In this document: positions 12,586 to 24,856 of the stretch, in pieces
How positions within the stretch are numbered: the stretch's first letter is position 1
Layout: every line of letters starts with the position of its first letter
NCBI GenBank assembly: GCA_033964015.1
Contig: CM066913.1
Location: 17,135,854-17,199,853, forward strand
Direction of reading: 5' to 3'
DNA length: 64,000 nucleotides
Source of the DNA: Scolanthus callimorphus
Taxonomy: Eukaryota > Cnidaria > Anthozoa > Actiniaria > Edwardsiidae
Position numbers and translations under genes: made by a program
The notes under the pieces: generated by a model
What the model saw: the letters and a program-made list of their open reading frames with translations, nothing else
Databases searched by the model: none
Told to the model about the DNA's origin: nothing

Positions 12586-14936
12586 ATGACCCTACAGACA
12601 AAACGTCGAAGACGAAACGAGAAAGGAAAAAATGACCGACTAATAACATTAAATGTCAGTGGAAGGAAGTTCGTTACGTGGGAACGAACCCTGCGAAAAC
12701 ACCCTTCTACTCTGCTAGGCAGCGAAAAACTCTTGCGTTATTTTGACGAGAAAAGGAAGGAATATTTTTTGGATCGTGACCCGCACATGTTTCGCTATAT
12801 TTTGAACTTCTACCGAGGTGGCAAGCTACACTCGTCTTCTGAAGACTGCTTCAGTGCTTTCAAGGAGGAACTTATGTTTTACGGAATCTCGCCAGACAAC
12901 ATTGAACCATGCTGTTGGGAAGATAATACCAAAATCACCATCAGGAAACCTCCGAAAAGAGTTACCACTGTTTCAAGAGGGGGTAGCGTGAGAGAGAAAA
13001 TATGGCTAATAATGGAAGCACCAGATTCGTCTCGATTGGGAGAGCTAGTGCAGTGTTTAATAGGAGTGTCTATTTGTCTTAGCATACTCTTTACCATTAT
13101 CGAGACAATACGATACGCCCCAGGCAGGACTCTACAAGAGTCGTATCCCGCCTTGTTCACAGCGGTCGACAGTACATGTATTGGAGTATTTACAGTTGAG
13201 TATCTATTACGAATGTACGCTGCGCAAAATCGCCTCAAGCTCTTCTTAGAAAAGCTCAGCATAATAGATCTGTTGACGATTATCCCATTTTACGTTGATA
13301 TCATTATTAATAATCTTACCACAGCCCGCGCGCTGCTGGGCGCAGATAATCCTCTCACGTTGTTAAGGATATTGAGAATTGTCAGGATGTTCAAGCTCTC
13401 TCGACATGCGAGACACATGCGAGTTGTCGGGAGGATGTTGAAAAGAGCCTTCATCGACTTAGGGTTTCTGTTTTTCGGGTTCTTCCTAACGAATGTGTTG
13501 TTTTCTACGGTTATGTTTTACCTGGAATATGGACAAACGAGAGGGAAATTCACGAGTATACCCGACACCATGTGGTATACGGTCGTTACCATGATGACTA
13601 TAGGGTGAGTACAGCCCCGCTGTTGTTTATAATGCCGCAGTACATTCAATATTTCAAGTTCACCATTAAGTGCTCCCACAGAAAGTCAAACATTACAGAC
13701 CTCTTATTAATAATTCACGTCTCAATCTGATAATCTTATCTTCCGAACACGTTATTGTAATGTTCCTCAGACATTAGTGCAGAATTTCTCAGAGCCTTGC
13801 ATTCAAGGTATATTTTCTCGCGATCGTCTCGGATTGTTTTGTTTTTTTATTTTTTTGTTCGAAGTCTCGGATTTCTAATATAGTAACACGACAGGATTTT
13901 TTTTTCTGGCGTTTTGAACTCGCTTCCTAAAACACACTGAACACGTCAACTGGTAGTGTAACTATCTATTACATATTTAGTCGTGCGCCTGGCACCTGTT
14001 ACCTTGTCTCTTTGCAGCCTTTGGCCGACGGAGACATATTAGAACCAATCCTTTAAAAATGACGTTACAAAGCAACACCTAATTAAATATTTATTTATTA
14101 TTTTATGTATTTAAAATGGGCCCAGATAAACTTCCTAAACAGTCACCGAGTTTGAGAATGAAGCTTTTTAAGTCGTTCTAAAGTTATAAGAATTTTAGTG
14201 AGGGGGGTTAAAAGTCCAAAAAGAAACAATGCAATGATTGACTTGTTAGTGAATGGCTTACCAGGACGACGATTTATTGAAATTGAAAATTACTAACGAA
14301 GAAGCGAGACTGAGGAACTTTGAATTGAAATGCTCTTAAGTTGAATTCAGCCTTGGGTATATTCTTGAAGTTTTACACCCAATCCTCAAAGCCATTTATG
14401 AAGAGTGGTTCTTAAAAATCCGTAAAATCCACGCTCACGACCTCGCTATCACTCAAACCTACGCGTCCAGACCGGAAACCAGTGTCGGTAGAATAAAAAT
14501 ATTCTATATTTACGTTGATCTTGCTGGTCGTTCTAGTGAACGTCTCTACAAAAAAGCTTTGTCAGAAAACAGTAATACCACACAGTTAAAACTGTCTAAA
14601 CTTACTACGACGTGGGAATCATATAGGACTTTCTAACGTCGCTTTTAGAAAGTTTAATACCATTCACATACCTCGTTATAAATGGCTGGCAACGCCGCTT
14701 GATGGCTATTCTCATCGCAGACTCCTACCACAACGGCATGTATTCTCTTTTTTCTTTAAAGGTACGGCGATATGGTTCCTGTCACGGTCCTTGGGAAGAT
14801 TCTGGGATCCCTGTGTTGCCTTATGGGTATAATGATGCTTGCTCTGCCAACCACAATGATGCAAAAAAGCGTCAGTGACAGCAAGAAAGTCGGTATATAC
14901 AGCAACCTTCATAAAGCAGTATCAAACGACTTGTGA
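12586..14936 (+). CDS. Voltage-gated K+ channel subunit, Shal/Kv4-like
   Basis: Two coding exons, 12586-13604 and 14762-14936, joined at a GG/GTGAGT donor and an AAAG acceptor, encode about 397 residues. An N-terminal T1 tetramerisation domain (about 18-120) ends in AFKEELMFYGI and a CC motif, as in the Shal-type zinc-binding T1. Segments S1-S6 follow. S4 (about 258-275) has Arg/Lys at every third position (RILRIVRMFKLSR). The filter TIGYGDMVP is completed by exon 2, so the intron splits the pore signature. The run GDMVP..LGKILGS is Shal-like. The S6 gate reads ALPTT where Kv channels have PVP, so the second proline is missing. The tail after S6 is only about 20 residues. It should act in the plasma membrane as a tetramer. 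Loss of the second PxP proline is a feature of electrically silent Kv subunits in vertebrates, so this may be a modulatory subunit (inference). Confidence 0.9.
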
Positions 14937-15345
14937 GAGATAGTCGCGTCTTCTACACATAAAATCGCCACCGTCTGGCGTGTCCCGTATCAGTCAGCAA
15001 GAAAGTCGCCTTTCAGTTGGACCATTTTCCCCTTATCACGCCTTATCTCGCATACACTCGCGGCGAGATAAGGTCCCAGAGTGTAGGCCTTGCAGTAAGT
15101 TTATGCGAGATCAAGCCAGATAAGGGGAAAATGGTGCAATTGAAAGGCGAGATAATGAAAAATTGTGCCAATTAGGAGCTGCGAGATAAGGCGAGATTGG
15201 GCGAGATAAGGTCCCACAGTAGGCCTTGCAGTCAGTTTCACTCAAAGCAGCATCAAACGGCTTATGGAGAGTTAGACAGAGTGAGTTAGTTAGTCGCGTC
15301 TTCTACACAGAGAATTACCATCGTCATCTGTCTTGTCCCGCTCAT
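14911..15345. repeat. Duplicated K+ channel 3' end flanking an inverted repeat
   Basis: The sequence around the channel stop codon (AAAGCAGTATCAAACGACTT, then GTCGCGTCTTCTACAC near 14944) recurs near 15245 and 15295 with mismatches (AAAGCAGCATCAAACGGCTT, then the same GTCGCGTCTTCTACAC). Between the copies lies an inverted pair, ACCATTTTCCCCTTAT near 15020 and ATAAGGGGAAAATGGT near 15120, plus several GGCGAGATAAGG motifs. It looks like an insertion with local duplication. Confidence 0.6.
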
Positions 15346-15718
15346 ATGACATTTGAGAAACAATTTGGGTACTGATGAGCGGTTGCACCATTCTTTCTTG
15401 CATTTGAGGTCTGTGCGATATTTTTTGGGGGGAGGGGGTGGATCCGCTGATCCTTTCCCTCTTAGGAGACCTAATGTTCCGTCCCTGAGGGCAGCACAGG
15501 ATACCCCAGTATTGTCTAACAATACTACAAAATACAGTGTTTGGGGAATAAGACAGAATGTTTGGGGTGACATTTCGGTCGGGAAACTTGTAAGAAAATC
15601 TTCAAGGGGTCGACACACCCTGCCATCACAAGTGCTCTATTTGCCGATAAAGTCATAGAAAGTTGTGGTCTAATGCTTGTATGATATAGCGGGGGAGAAC
15701 CATTATTTCATCGGTGAG

Positions 15719-16165
15719 ATATATTATTTCATCGGTGAGCATAGATTTGGACAAATCAGAGCACGCGTTATATAGTAGCTATATTATAAGATGTAATGAA
15801 TAGTATAGCAATGCATTTATGGGCAGAGTCAGCCCCGTTAATAAAAATCCATGAAACTTACCCTGCTGTTTGTTTCTATTGTCCTCATTGCACACACGGA
15901 GTTTCAAGAAATGGTGCAGTAAAAGGGCAATATCAAGGTAACACTAGGAAAATTAATTATTTTTTTTTATAAATTTTCGGACCGAATATCACCCCGTACA
16001 TTCTCTCTAATTAAGCATTATAACACAACTTTCTATGACATTATAGGAGAAATGGAGCACGCGTGATGTTGGAAGAGACACGCAAAATCAGTACTTTATC
16101 GGTAAGATAGAGCATAGGTTTGGACCAATCAGGACGCGCGTTATATCGTAGCTATATTATAATTC
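15719..16165. repeat. Spaced direct repeat
   Basis: A stretch with TTATCGGTAAGATAGAGCAT, then a CACGCGTTATA core and GTAGCTATATTATAA, occurs near 16096-16162. A related version lies at 15719-15790 (ATCGGTGAGCATAG, then CACGCGTTATATAGTAGC). Copies are about 70 bp and 375 bp apart. Origin unknown. Confidence 0.5.
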
Positions 16166-17054
16166 CTCATATGTTGTGTTGTGAGACAAGTACTGAACCT
16201 GCGTCACCTGCGGTGGCTACTACGCCTGCCAAGCAAACCAACTGTGAATCACAACACTGAAGGACTCATTAAAGAATTGATTCAAAATTGGAAGCTGACT
16301 TTTTAAGAGCAGTAGGACTTAGTATATTGACAGAAAAGCAACAAATCTGTACAAACATTTAATTAATTAATTAATTAAAATCAATGATAAATTATTGATT
16401 TAATGAAAATACTAAAAGACAAACACGCTGGACTTTTTCACAAAAAGAATAGCCATAGGTATGTCTTGTAGAAAATTGAAATGAAATATTTTCGCTTAGA
16501 AAATTGTCAAAAAAATTTAGAATATAAAATTAAATGAACTGTGTTGTTTCAAGATTGCGACGCGTAACTTTTCCGTAATTCTCATTGAGATCTATTCTTT
16601 ATGAGAATTCATACCGCACGACGAGTATAGATGGATTGAATGAGAGAACTTGACGGGAGAGCTTTCTAGGGGATCTAACTGTGGTATTGGTCGTAATCAT
16701 CGAGAGGTAAGTCATAGTTCATAAAGCGTATGGCTGCTGCCTTGACTCTCCGTTTTGAACTTCTGAGGCTGCATACACACTTGGTGCCAGGGCACGGTGC
16801 CCGAGTACGGCCACTAATGTGAACACACATTAGATCTATACTGTGTGCACGCGTTATTCATTGGTCGGGAACTTTATCCACAAATCAATGCTGTGCAAAG
16901 TTTACGCAAAATTACGCATTCGAATACATGCGTAAATATGACCTACAAGCTTTACTTATTTTTTCGTTTGTTGAAAAATTGCGTAAAGTCGACTTTTCGT
17001 GCTGTGATACCTACATCGACATGTGGTTGGTGTATTGAATGTGAACAACGCCGC

Positions 17055-17453
17055 ATTGCCGGATTTCAAGCCGTGAGTGCCTGAGGCGAATCCCTTAATA
17101 TTACCATTAAATATTACCACATAAAGAGAAAGAGCCATGCTGAACTATAGAAAATCCCAAAGTTTGGTATTAATCGGGCAAACAGTGATCGAGAAACCGC
17201 CATTCAAAAAGTCCAAAATTTAACAAGATTTGTGTGAAATCCGGACACGGCGTCCGGAAAACCATACAAAGCTTATAAAATTCCGGCATATTTGGAATTG
17301 CTTTATCTCGAACGGAATTTACACAATCAATTCCAATCTTTAGGATTTTGTATAGTTCAGCATGTTCTTTCTCTTTATGTGGATCTCGTTTCGATTAAAT
17401 GGTAATATTAAGGGATTCGCCCCAGGCACTCTCGGTTTGAAATCCGACAATAG
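17055..17453. mobile_element. MITE of about 400 bp with long inverted arms
   Basis: The left arm (TTGCCGGATTTCAAGCCGTG, then the GGCGAATCCCTTAATATTAC block near 17084) and the right arm (complement of the same, ending near 17453) pair over roughly 100 bp. AAAGAGAAAGAGCCATGCTG near 17122 faces its complement near 17365. There is no coding sequence. Confidence 0.7.
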
Positions 17454-18065
17454 TTCTGTAGTTGGAACCTAAGGCCTGCACACAGTTCCCGAGTTGCACA
17501 TGCTCAGGTAATGAATAGTGCCCGCGTGCATCACGTGTGGACGCAGCCTGAGGAGCTCGATTAAACTATGTTCTGGAAATCAAGTTTTCAGTACGGTCAG
17601 GCGCGAGTCCAGCTGGCGACCAAAAAAATATTGTCACTAAAAATTAAGAGAAGATAGGCTCCTCACCACACAAAACCCTTCCAGATGTCATGCAATCCAC
17701 CTTGTTGTACCTATATTCCCCTTTCATGACAATAATTCTTGCACAATTTGCAAGAAAACAGTGAAATTTTGAGCAATAATAGACGGAATTGCAGTGCCTT
17801 GATTTTCACATGCTCGGACGGAAACAGCTACAATACTGGTACCACTTCCATAACCACAGGGAACCTGCGCGACTCACCATTCCTCTGCTCGCAAATAGCA
17901 AGAGGATAGGGAAAAAATGGCAGAGGACAGCAGAGGAGAAATATATAAAACATTCAGATGGCTGTCGTTTAAACCAATTCTTCATCAAACCTATGGTAGT
18001 TATTATACGAAAACCGCACTATGGAAACGGATCGTCCAATATTAAAATCGAGAATATATATATTT

Positions 18066-18180
18066 AACCATTATCCTGCGAGATTGCGCAGAATATCGTC
18101 TGATACTTAGCCGACGAGGGACGAAGTCCCGAGTTGGCTAAAATCAGACGATATTCTGCAAAATCGATAAGGATAATGGT
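18066..18180. mobile_element. Small hairpin element
   Basis: AACCATTATCC at the left pairs with GGATAATGGTT at the right. GCAGAATATCGTCTGAT pairs with ATCAGACGATATTCTGC, around a central GGGACGAAGTCCC palindrome. No coding capacity. Confidence 0.6.
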
Positions 18181-18436
18181 TTTATTATTCAGCACATCGA
18201 TAGCACAAAAAAAAAAAACGAAAAAAATGACTTTTGTGTATTATTTACTAGCTCAAAACATCATATTTTCCTCAGAGACGGATATCGCAGGATAGCTGTC
18301 ATGTACAGAAGACAGCTATTACATACATACATACACTTTATTTCAACACGGTAAAAATCATCAGTTACATACAGTATTTCAAATAAAAACAAAAATACAA
18401 ACTGGTTTACATGATTGCCGTGCATGGGAGCCCAAT

Positions 18437-21372
18437 TTAGAACAACTTGCTCAATTTCGATTTAAAATAGCTAAGTGACTCGCAGGATCGCATCAACTGG
18501 GGAAGATCGTTCCAGACCTTCGCGCCACTATAGCTAAACTTCGTTTGCAGTACTCAGTTTTAGGCTTAGGGAGGTATAATTTTCGCTCAAAATTTCGTAA
18601 ATTGTAAGACATGCTGCGAGGAGTAAACTGGTTTTGCAGGTATGAGGGAGCAAGACCATGAAGAGATTTGAACATAAGCACTGCTTTCTGTTTGTGTCGA
18701 CGCACTGAGAGGGTGTCCCAGTGCAGTGTTTCTCGCAAGTCGGCAGAGCGCGTCTCATAGTTTGCTCTCATGATTACTCTCGCAGCACGATTTTGTAATT
18801 TTTGGACCTTATCAGCCAGGTGGTTGCTAAGCCCATCCCATACCAAACTACAATAATCTAGGTAGGGTAATATCAGGGCTTTATAAACTTGTACTGCAAC
18901 GTCCTGTGTGATATAAGGTCTAACACGCTTCAGGGCACCTATTGCAGAAGAAACTTTTTTACTCAATTCGCTAATGTATTCCCCCCAGGAGAGTCGATCA
19001 TCAATAATAAGACCGAGTGATTTGGTATGATTGACCCTCCGGATTGGATTACCGTCAATAGCAGCACATATTTCAGATGTCCCTTCCGCTTGAAGCTTCT
19101 GCCGGGAGCCTATGATCATAAACTCTGTCTTAGCTATATTAAGACTCAATTTGTTTGCTTTAAGCCAAATGGCCAAGTTCTGAAGTTCGATGTTTAGAAT
19201 TGGCTCGAGTTGATCAAGGCTCCCAGCAGCAGAGCTAATATTAGTATCGTCTGCAAACATTTTGGCTGAAGCTGACGCCAGACAATTTGGGAGATCGTTT
19301 ATGTATAATAGGAACAATAATGGACCGATTATACTCCCTTGTGGCACGCCGCAGCTCAAAGTGCTCGCACCTGATAGTGCTCCATTGACGAAACACCTTT
19401 GGGCTCTATTGCTGAGGTATGAGCGGAACCAGCACAATGATCTCATGTCAAGACCATAGCTTGATAACTTGTTCAATAAGATGGTGTGATCTATTGTATC
19501 AAACGCCTTCCTAAGGTCGATAAAAATGACCCCATTAATAAGGCCGTTGTCAATATTAATTGACCATTCGTTAGTTGCCTCAAGAAGTGCAGTTAACGTG
19601 CTATGCAATGATCGAAAGCCAGACTGACAAGAGACCAAAAGCTGGTTCACGCTCAGATACTCATAGAATTGGTTGTAAACTAGTCGCTCAAAGATTTTTG
19701 AGATCGCAGAAGTAACAGAAATCGGACGATAATTATTTAAATCAGACTTGCAGCCTTTTTTCAAAATGGGCGTCACTTTTGCAAGTTTCCACTCAATAGG
19801 AAAAATTGCTGTCTCGACAGAACACTTAAAGATAACAGAAAGAGAAGGGCCTACTATCTCTGCCGCTATTTTGAGAAGCTTACAGGGAATTTTATCCAAA
19901 CCTGTGGCTTTCTTTTCGTTAATTTCGGATATAAGCTTAATTACGGACTTAGTAGATGGCGCCTTCAAAGAGAACGACTTATCTGTACCTTTAAGATATG
20001 ATTCAGGTCTTGTAGTTGACTCCGGAATTTCCTTCGAAAGGTTAGGTCCAATGTTTACGAAGTATTCGTTAAAAACATCAGCCATTTCCTGTGGGGCACT
20101 TATCTTTCTCTCTTCAACTTTGATTTCAGAAATATTCTGTTCTGTACACTTTCGCGAACATAGATCATTAAGTAAGCCCCATGTTTTTCGAGGATTTCCT
20201 CTGCTGGCCTCCAGGTTTTCCTGGAAGTACATTCTTTTTGCATTTTTAATGGCGTTGTTAGTTTCGTTTCTTTGATGTTTGAACACTGTCCAATCATTAA
20301 TACTCTGACTAGCAACCGCCTTCTTTTTAAAGTAATTCCGTTTGTGTATTTTACGTGAAAGCTCCTCGGTAAGCCATGGGGACTTCTTATGTCTTACACG
20401 TTTACTTTTAAGAGGCGCATATTTGTCAACGCTCCCCATAAAGAGTGTTCGCCAGGTGGTCCACATATCATTAGGATTATCACCCGATCCAACACTTTCC
20501 CATTGTTTTTGTTTAAGGTCGTTGAGAAAAGCCTCCCTATTGAAATTTTTATATTGGCGACATTCTATAGTTTTGTGTACGCCTGAACGCTGATAATTGG
20601 TTTTGCGAGTCACATAAACCAGAGAATGCCACGATATACCGAGGTGTATCACGCCTGAACTCGTAATTTTATCGGGACAGTTTGTAATACAAACGTCAAT
20701 TAAAGACTGGGAGGTAGGCGTGAAGTGCGTTGGCTCAGTTATTAATTGACTCAAACCGTAAATATCTAGGATATTTAGGAGCGTTGAGGCGTCACGATTA
20801 TAGGTCTGACCATCGCCAGGGAGGAGATTCGAGTTCAGATCTCCTAACAAATACAGCTCCTTGTCCTCAGCATCAATTTTGTCAATTAATTTTTCAAATT
20901 CGCTATATACACTAGAGTGAGAATTAGGAGGTCTGTACCATGTACTAATAAGATATGGTTTGGAGTGAGGCTTGGTTATTTCAACAACAAGACTTTCGAG
21001 TTCTTCGCATGCCAGGTCATGACGAACATGATAATTCAGATTACTGCGCAAATATATGCATACGCCCCCACCATTCCGACCATTAAGAAGACGGTCCTTT
21101 CTAACAATTTGAAATCCAGGAATATGAACCTCTTGATCATGAATGGAGGGAGCAAGTTTTGATTCGTTAATTGCAAGCACGTCAATTTTTGAATTATTCA
21201 TGAAAATTCGAAGGTCATCAATATGCGCCAACAAGCTGTTTATGTTCAGCATAGCAATAACCAAACCTTTCCCTGTTATATTAGCCTTTAAAGACTTACC
21301 GCTATTTACAGGATAATCGGCATCGTCCAATTGCAGGTGGTTATTATCATTGGACTCCCATACGGTAATTCC
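18437..21372 (-). pseudogene. LINE ORF2: AP endonuclease and reverse transcriptase
   Basis: The open frame runs from 21372 (just after a UAG) to a stop at 18493. A shift near 18540 restores a natural C-terminus (a WNDLPQL-type motif) ending at 18437. First AUG-type start candidate is MLNINSLLAH. The N-terminal AP endonuclease has INESKL, a GGGVCIYLR strand, LLGDLNSN, and a site that should read SDH but reads SWH. The RT follows: KVTPILKK and NYRPIS, motif A FIDLRKAFD, motif B GVPQGSIIGPLLF and motif C FADD at about residue 690. It would nick target DNA and copy the element's RNA there. The C-terminal frameshift and the altered endonuclease site argue that this copy no longer works. Assignment to the CR1/L2 group is firm; the subfamily is not. 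Confidence 0.88.
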
Positions 21373-22460
21373 CTAAACATCCCTAATGTGAGTTTTAAAA
21401 TTTTTAGCAAGTACAGCAGTGCCTTTAACGTTCAAGTGAAGTCCGCTGCGATTAAGGTGCTGTTCTGCATTAATGTTACTGTGCTCGATAAAACCCAGTT
21501 GTTTTGATTGGCAAAGCGCTTAATGATCTTGTTGACAGCGGAAACCTTTTTGGCGAGCAAGTCATCGTCCGATCTGCATATCAGTGCAGAGATAGAGACT
21601 TTGACATCGGAGGTTGCAATCTTTGATGCCAAATCAACAATTGCTTCAGCGCAGGAACGCTCGGAAGTACAGGACCTCAGATTGTTTGTACCAACGTGTA
21701 CAATAACCTCCTCGGGATTTCTTCGTAATACAGGCCGGATATGGTCATGCATGTCTTCGATCGTACAGCCAGGAAACGAAGAGACCTTAATAGCGCAGGT
21801 TTCAGATGATAATTTCTTTCCTTGGAGATGCTGTAAAATTGAATCCCCAACCAAAGCAACCTGCCTTCGTGGAACCCGTACAACACTGTTTGAACTGTTT
21901 GTCGCTTCTTCGAGGGCTTTAGAAGGCTTTGGAATTTGAGGCGATGCTTGTTTCTTTTTTTTCCCTTTGTTTTGGTCCTTTGCCGGTTGAGTGCACCCTT
22001 CGACGTGACTAGTAGAGGATGACGACGCCGGTGGAACCAATTTGGAAGTCAAATTCTTATCGCTGTCATGACTCATGTCGTGGAAATTTAGAATTCTAAT
22101 GGCAGTAACTAGACTTCTATTATCGTCTCTAGCTGCTTGCAGCTCACTTTCCAAATGTGCATTTCGTAAACGGAGCTCGTCGATTTCGGATCGAAGCTGT
22201 CGAACCATAAGGTCAGACTCATGACCTTTCGCGGGAGATTTAAATTCCCTTCGTAGGGCTTCGAACTCCTGTTTTAGCTCTCGAAATTCTTCCACTGTAA
22301 CATATACTTTGACTTGGCCCTGCTCGACGATTAATATCTCTGGACATGTCATACTGGAAACTGGTGAGGCTGATGTTTCGTGAGGCAAAGCAATGGCGCC
22401 CTCAGAGCCGATAACACGTGCTGAACTTTCCATCCCCTTGCTCTTAGACCGAGTTTCCAT
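21373..22460 (-). pseudogene. LINE ORF1: coiled coil and SGNH-esterase-like protein
   Basis: The frame opens at 22460 and has a coiled coil rich in Glu/Leu (about residues 60-125), a Lys-rich linker (KGKKKKQ), then an SGNH hydrolase-like domain with the block I motif VGDSILQHL (about 203), VHVGTNNL (about 253) and, after a frameshift, a C-terminal RSGLHLNVKG motif holding the likely catalytic His. The uninterrupted frame ends wrongly at 21432. Shifting by one base near 21494 (a missing G after NNW) gives a natural ending at a UAG at 21373-21375. Esterase-type ORF1 proteins are known in CR1/L2-group LINEs, where they are thought to bind RNA and membranes or lipids. Exact role here is inferred. 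Confidence 0.82.
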
Positions 22461-22479
22461 AAGCCCAAATTATAACTAT

Positions 22480-24856
22480 AGGCTTCTAATATCGTAAGAA
22501 GTTGAGTAGGTACAAATAAACCGTCGAATAAGGCGAAATAAATCCGTAAGTGGTTGAAGATATCGGGAGCTCAAAGCGTAGCGACTTCACCTCGAAAGCT
22601 AATATGCTAATGAACTATTGGCTATTGGCGTTCCAATGACCATATTTGGGCAGTGCATCGATGTGCTGGATAATAAATACGAATATACTACTCGACATAG
22701 ACAATCCAAGAATAGAGCGTTCCGACAATGTCGAACAATGTAGTAACCCGCTTGCGCTATTTTGTAAAAGGTGTTAGTAACGACTGCTTCCTGAGAGCAT
22801 GAGAGGTCTTATAAACGCGTAAACGCGAATAACTAATGACATCGGCAAGCGTTTGAACACGTGCACATTGATCAGATTGATTACATTTTCGGTAGTACAA
22901 GCGATCTGGCGCGACTAAATATTCATGCACCCGAATAATCGACGAATAGACGAAGAAAATATGTTTTACTACCGTGACACATTTATCAAAAGCCCAATAG
23001 CGAGAAAGCAAATATGCAAGGCGACCAAACTAAGAAACTTTGTTCTGTTGCAGAGCAAAGCGGGAACTAGCGGCATTTATATCATCTATGGTATTACTTC
23101 TAACGCCAGAAACATGTTATTCTAAAGAGGTCTGTTGCCATAAAACAGTTGATATCTATTGTCGTACCTTTTCGATGTCTTTATGCTGTAAACGTTGCCG
23201 CTACTTCATTATTTTGAGCGAGAAAACCAAGAGAATGAATCGACGTCCCCCCAATGTTTACAACTATCATTTGAATGTTAGCTCAACTCTCTCTCATGGT
23301 CGAATGTGATTGGTAACCAATTAACCGGCAGGGTTCCGGACCGGAAGTCGTGCGTGACTTCATCGAGTTTTGAGAATATGTTCATTTTCCCAAAAACAGG
23401 CTATTGTTCAACAAAAGTGCTTAAGACAATGCATTTTGAGAAAATAAAATATTGAATAGATTTTGAAAGGATTACAAGGGTGGATTTAGGGAGAGGGGGC
23501 CGCGGGAGATTTTCCCATACAGTATTTGCTGAAGGAAATTTGCAAATTTTCGTCCCATGTTTTCGCCATCCGGCCCCCCTTTCTGAAATTCCCGGTTGCA
23601 GGAGCTCAGGCGTTTGTATGGAATTTGGCGAAGCCTACCAAACTCATTTTCGTCTGGTTTTAAAACTCTCCACGTATCTTTATTTGTAAGTCATCAAGCA
23701 CTGCAGCTGTTTTGATAATTTCACTACAAAATCTCTAATAGCAGCGCCTGGAAAATCAATCCCAATATCTATTTTAAGAGGCTACTCGTTGAACACCCAT
23801 CTTTTTCACGGTCGAGGGGTTGGAAACAATAGACGCAAGAAACCGCAGGAAGCCCACAGAAAAGCGACACAGTTTTCGTGATGTGGCGCCAGCGGAAATC
23901 CGACGAAGATAAACAATTATAGCTTGGTTTTCTGTCGATTTCTTGGGTAAGCCCGTCCATGAAAAATCTATAACAACGCAAGGTTATTTTTGTGTGTCAG
24001 GCCCGAATTTCCTTCAAACAAATCAAGTAGTCGCGATCAAAAAATTAACAATCCCCCCGTGACAAATCCGGCGCAGAGTGTAAATATATAGGCCAAAACA
24101 CGGAAGTGGACTTTCACGGCCTCTCACTTCGTAGTTACATTTGACAGCCCGAAGCAGTATTAATTCCAAGTGCAGTATTAATTCCAACTTTTTCTGAAGT
24201 TTAATATGAAATATTAAAAGAAACAAATGACATTTCAGGAGCGTAATTAGTGTGCAGCATGACACTCGAAATAAAACCATTTGAGATCTCGTCCAAAGGA
24301 CTTGATGATGCAAACTAAAAATTAAATTGTTAAAGTCTAATGGTTTGAAAATGTATAATTAATTTCACACATTTTCTTCGTAACTGAATTCACCTTGTAT
24401 ACTCATTTTCTTGTTGTTGAGCTTTTAAAATGCTCCTTGACTTCTGCCTTTTACTTAAAAACGAAGACCCGCTTCAGAAGAATAAATATGGCAGGGCCCT
24501 GTCATCATTTTCAGTATTCTGCACGAGAACCATTGAATCCTCATCTCATTTGTCATATTCACAAAGAAAACATGAAAGCGCAAAAAGCCTGGCATTGGTG
24601 TGATTGTTGCGCAAATCTAACACTAATAAACGCTTTATAAATCTGTGCTACTTAATGTCTTTGGTGAACACCAGAACCTGTCTAACAGCTAAAGCTGGTG
24701 AATTTGCATCAGAAAAACTAAAAATTAGTAACCGTATTTTGTTTTGTAACTGGTTACTGTGTATACAAGTCCTTATACGCTTATACCTCGGGCAAATAAT
24801 AATTACAGAACGCAGGAGATTGAAAACGTGAAGATATTCAAGACAAAAAGAACCAA
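22480..24856. other. LINE 5' flank and intergenic sequence
   Basis: The first few hundred bases may be the LINE 5' UTR. The rest holds no recognised gene. The last part before 24857 should contain the promoter and 5' UTR of the first GPCR gene. Confidence 0.4.

Larger units (their letters stand above)
18320..22480 (-). mobile_element. CR1/L2-type LINE retrotransposon, nearly full length
   Basis: Reading on the minus strand there is ORF1 (coiled coil plus SGNH-esterase-like domain), a single stop, then ORF2 (AP endonuclease plus reverse transcriptase), a short 3' region with AATAAA, and a terminal (TGTA)n microsatellite near 18320-18340. This order and the microsatellite 3' end are typical of the CR1/L2 group, which lacks poly-A tails. 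The 5' boundary is approximate because I saw no target-site duplication. Two single-base frameshifts (near 21494 and 18540) break the reading frames, so this copy is probably inactive, although the ORFs are otherwise intact and the copy looks young. Confidence 0.9.
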
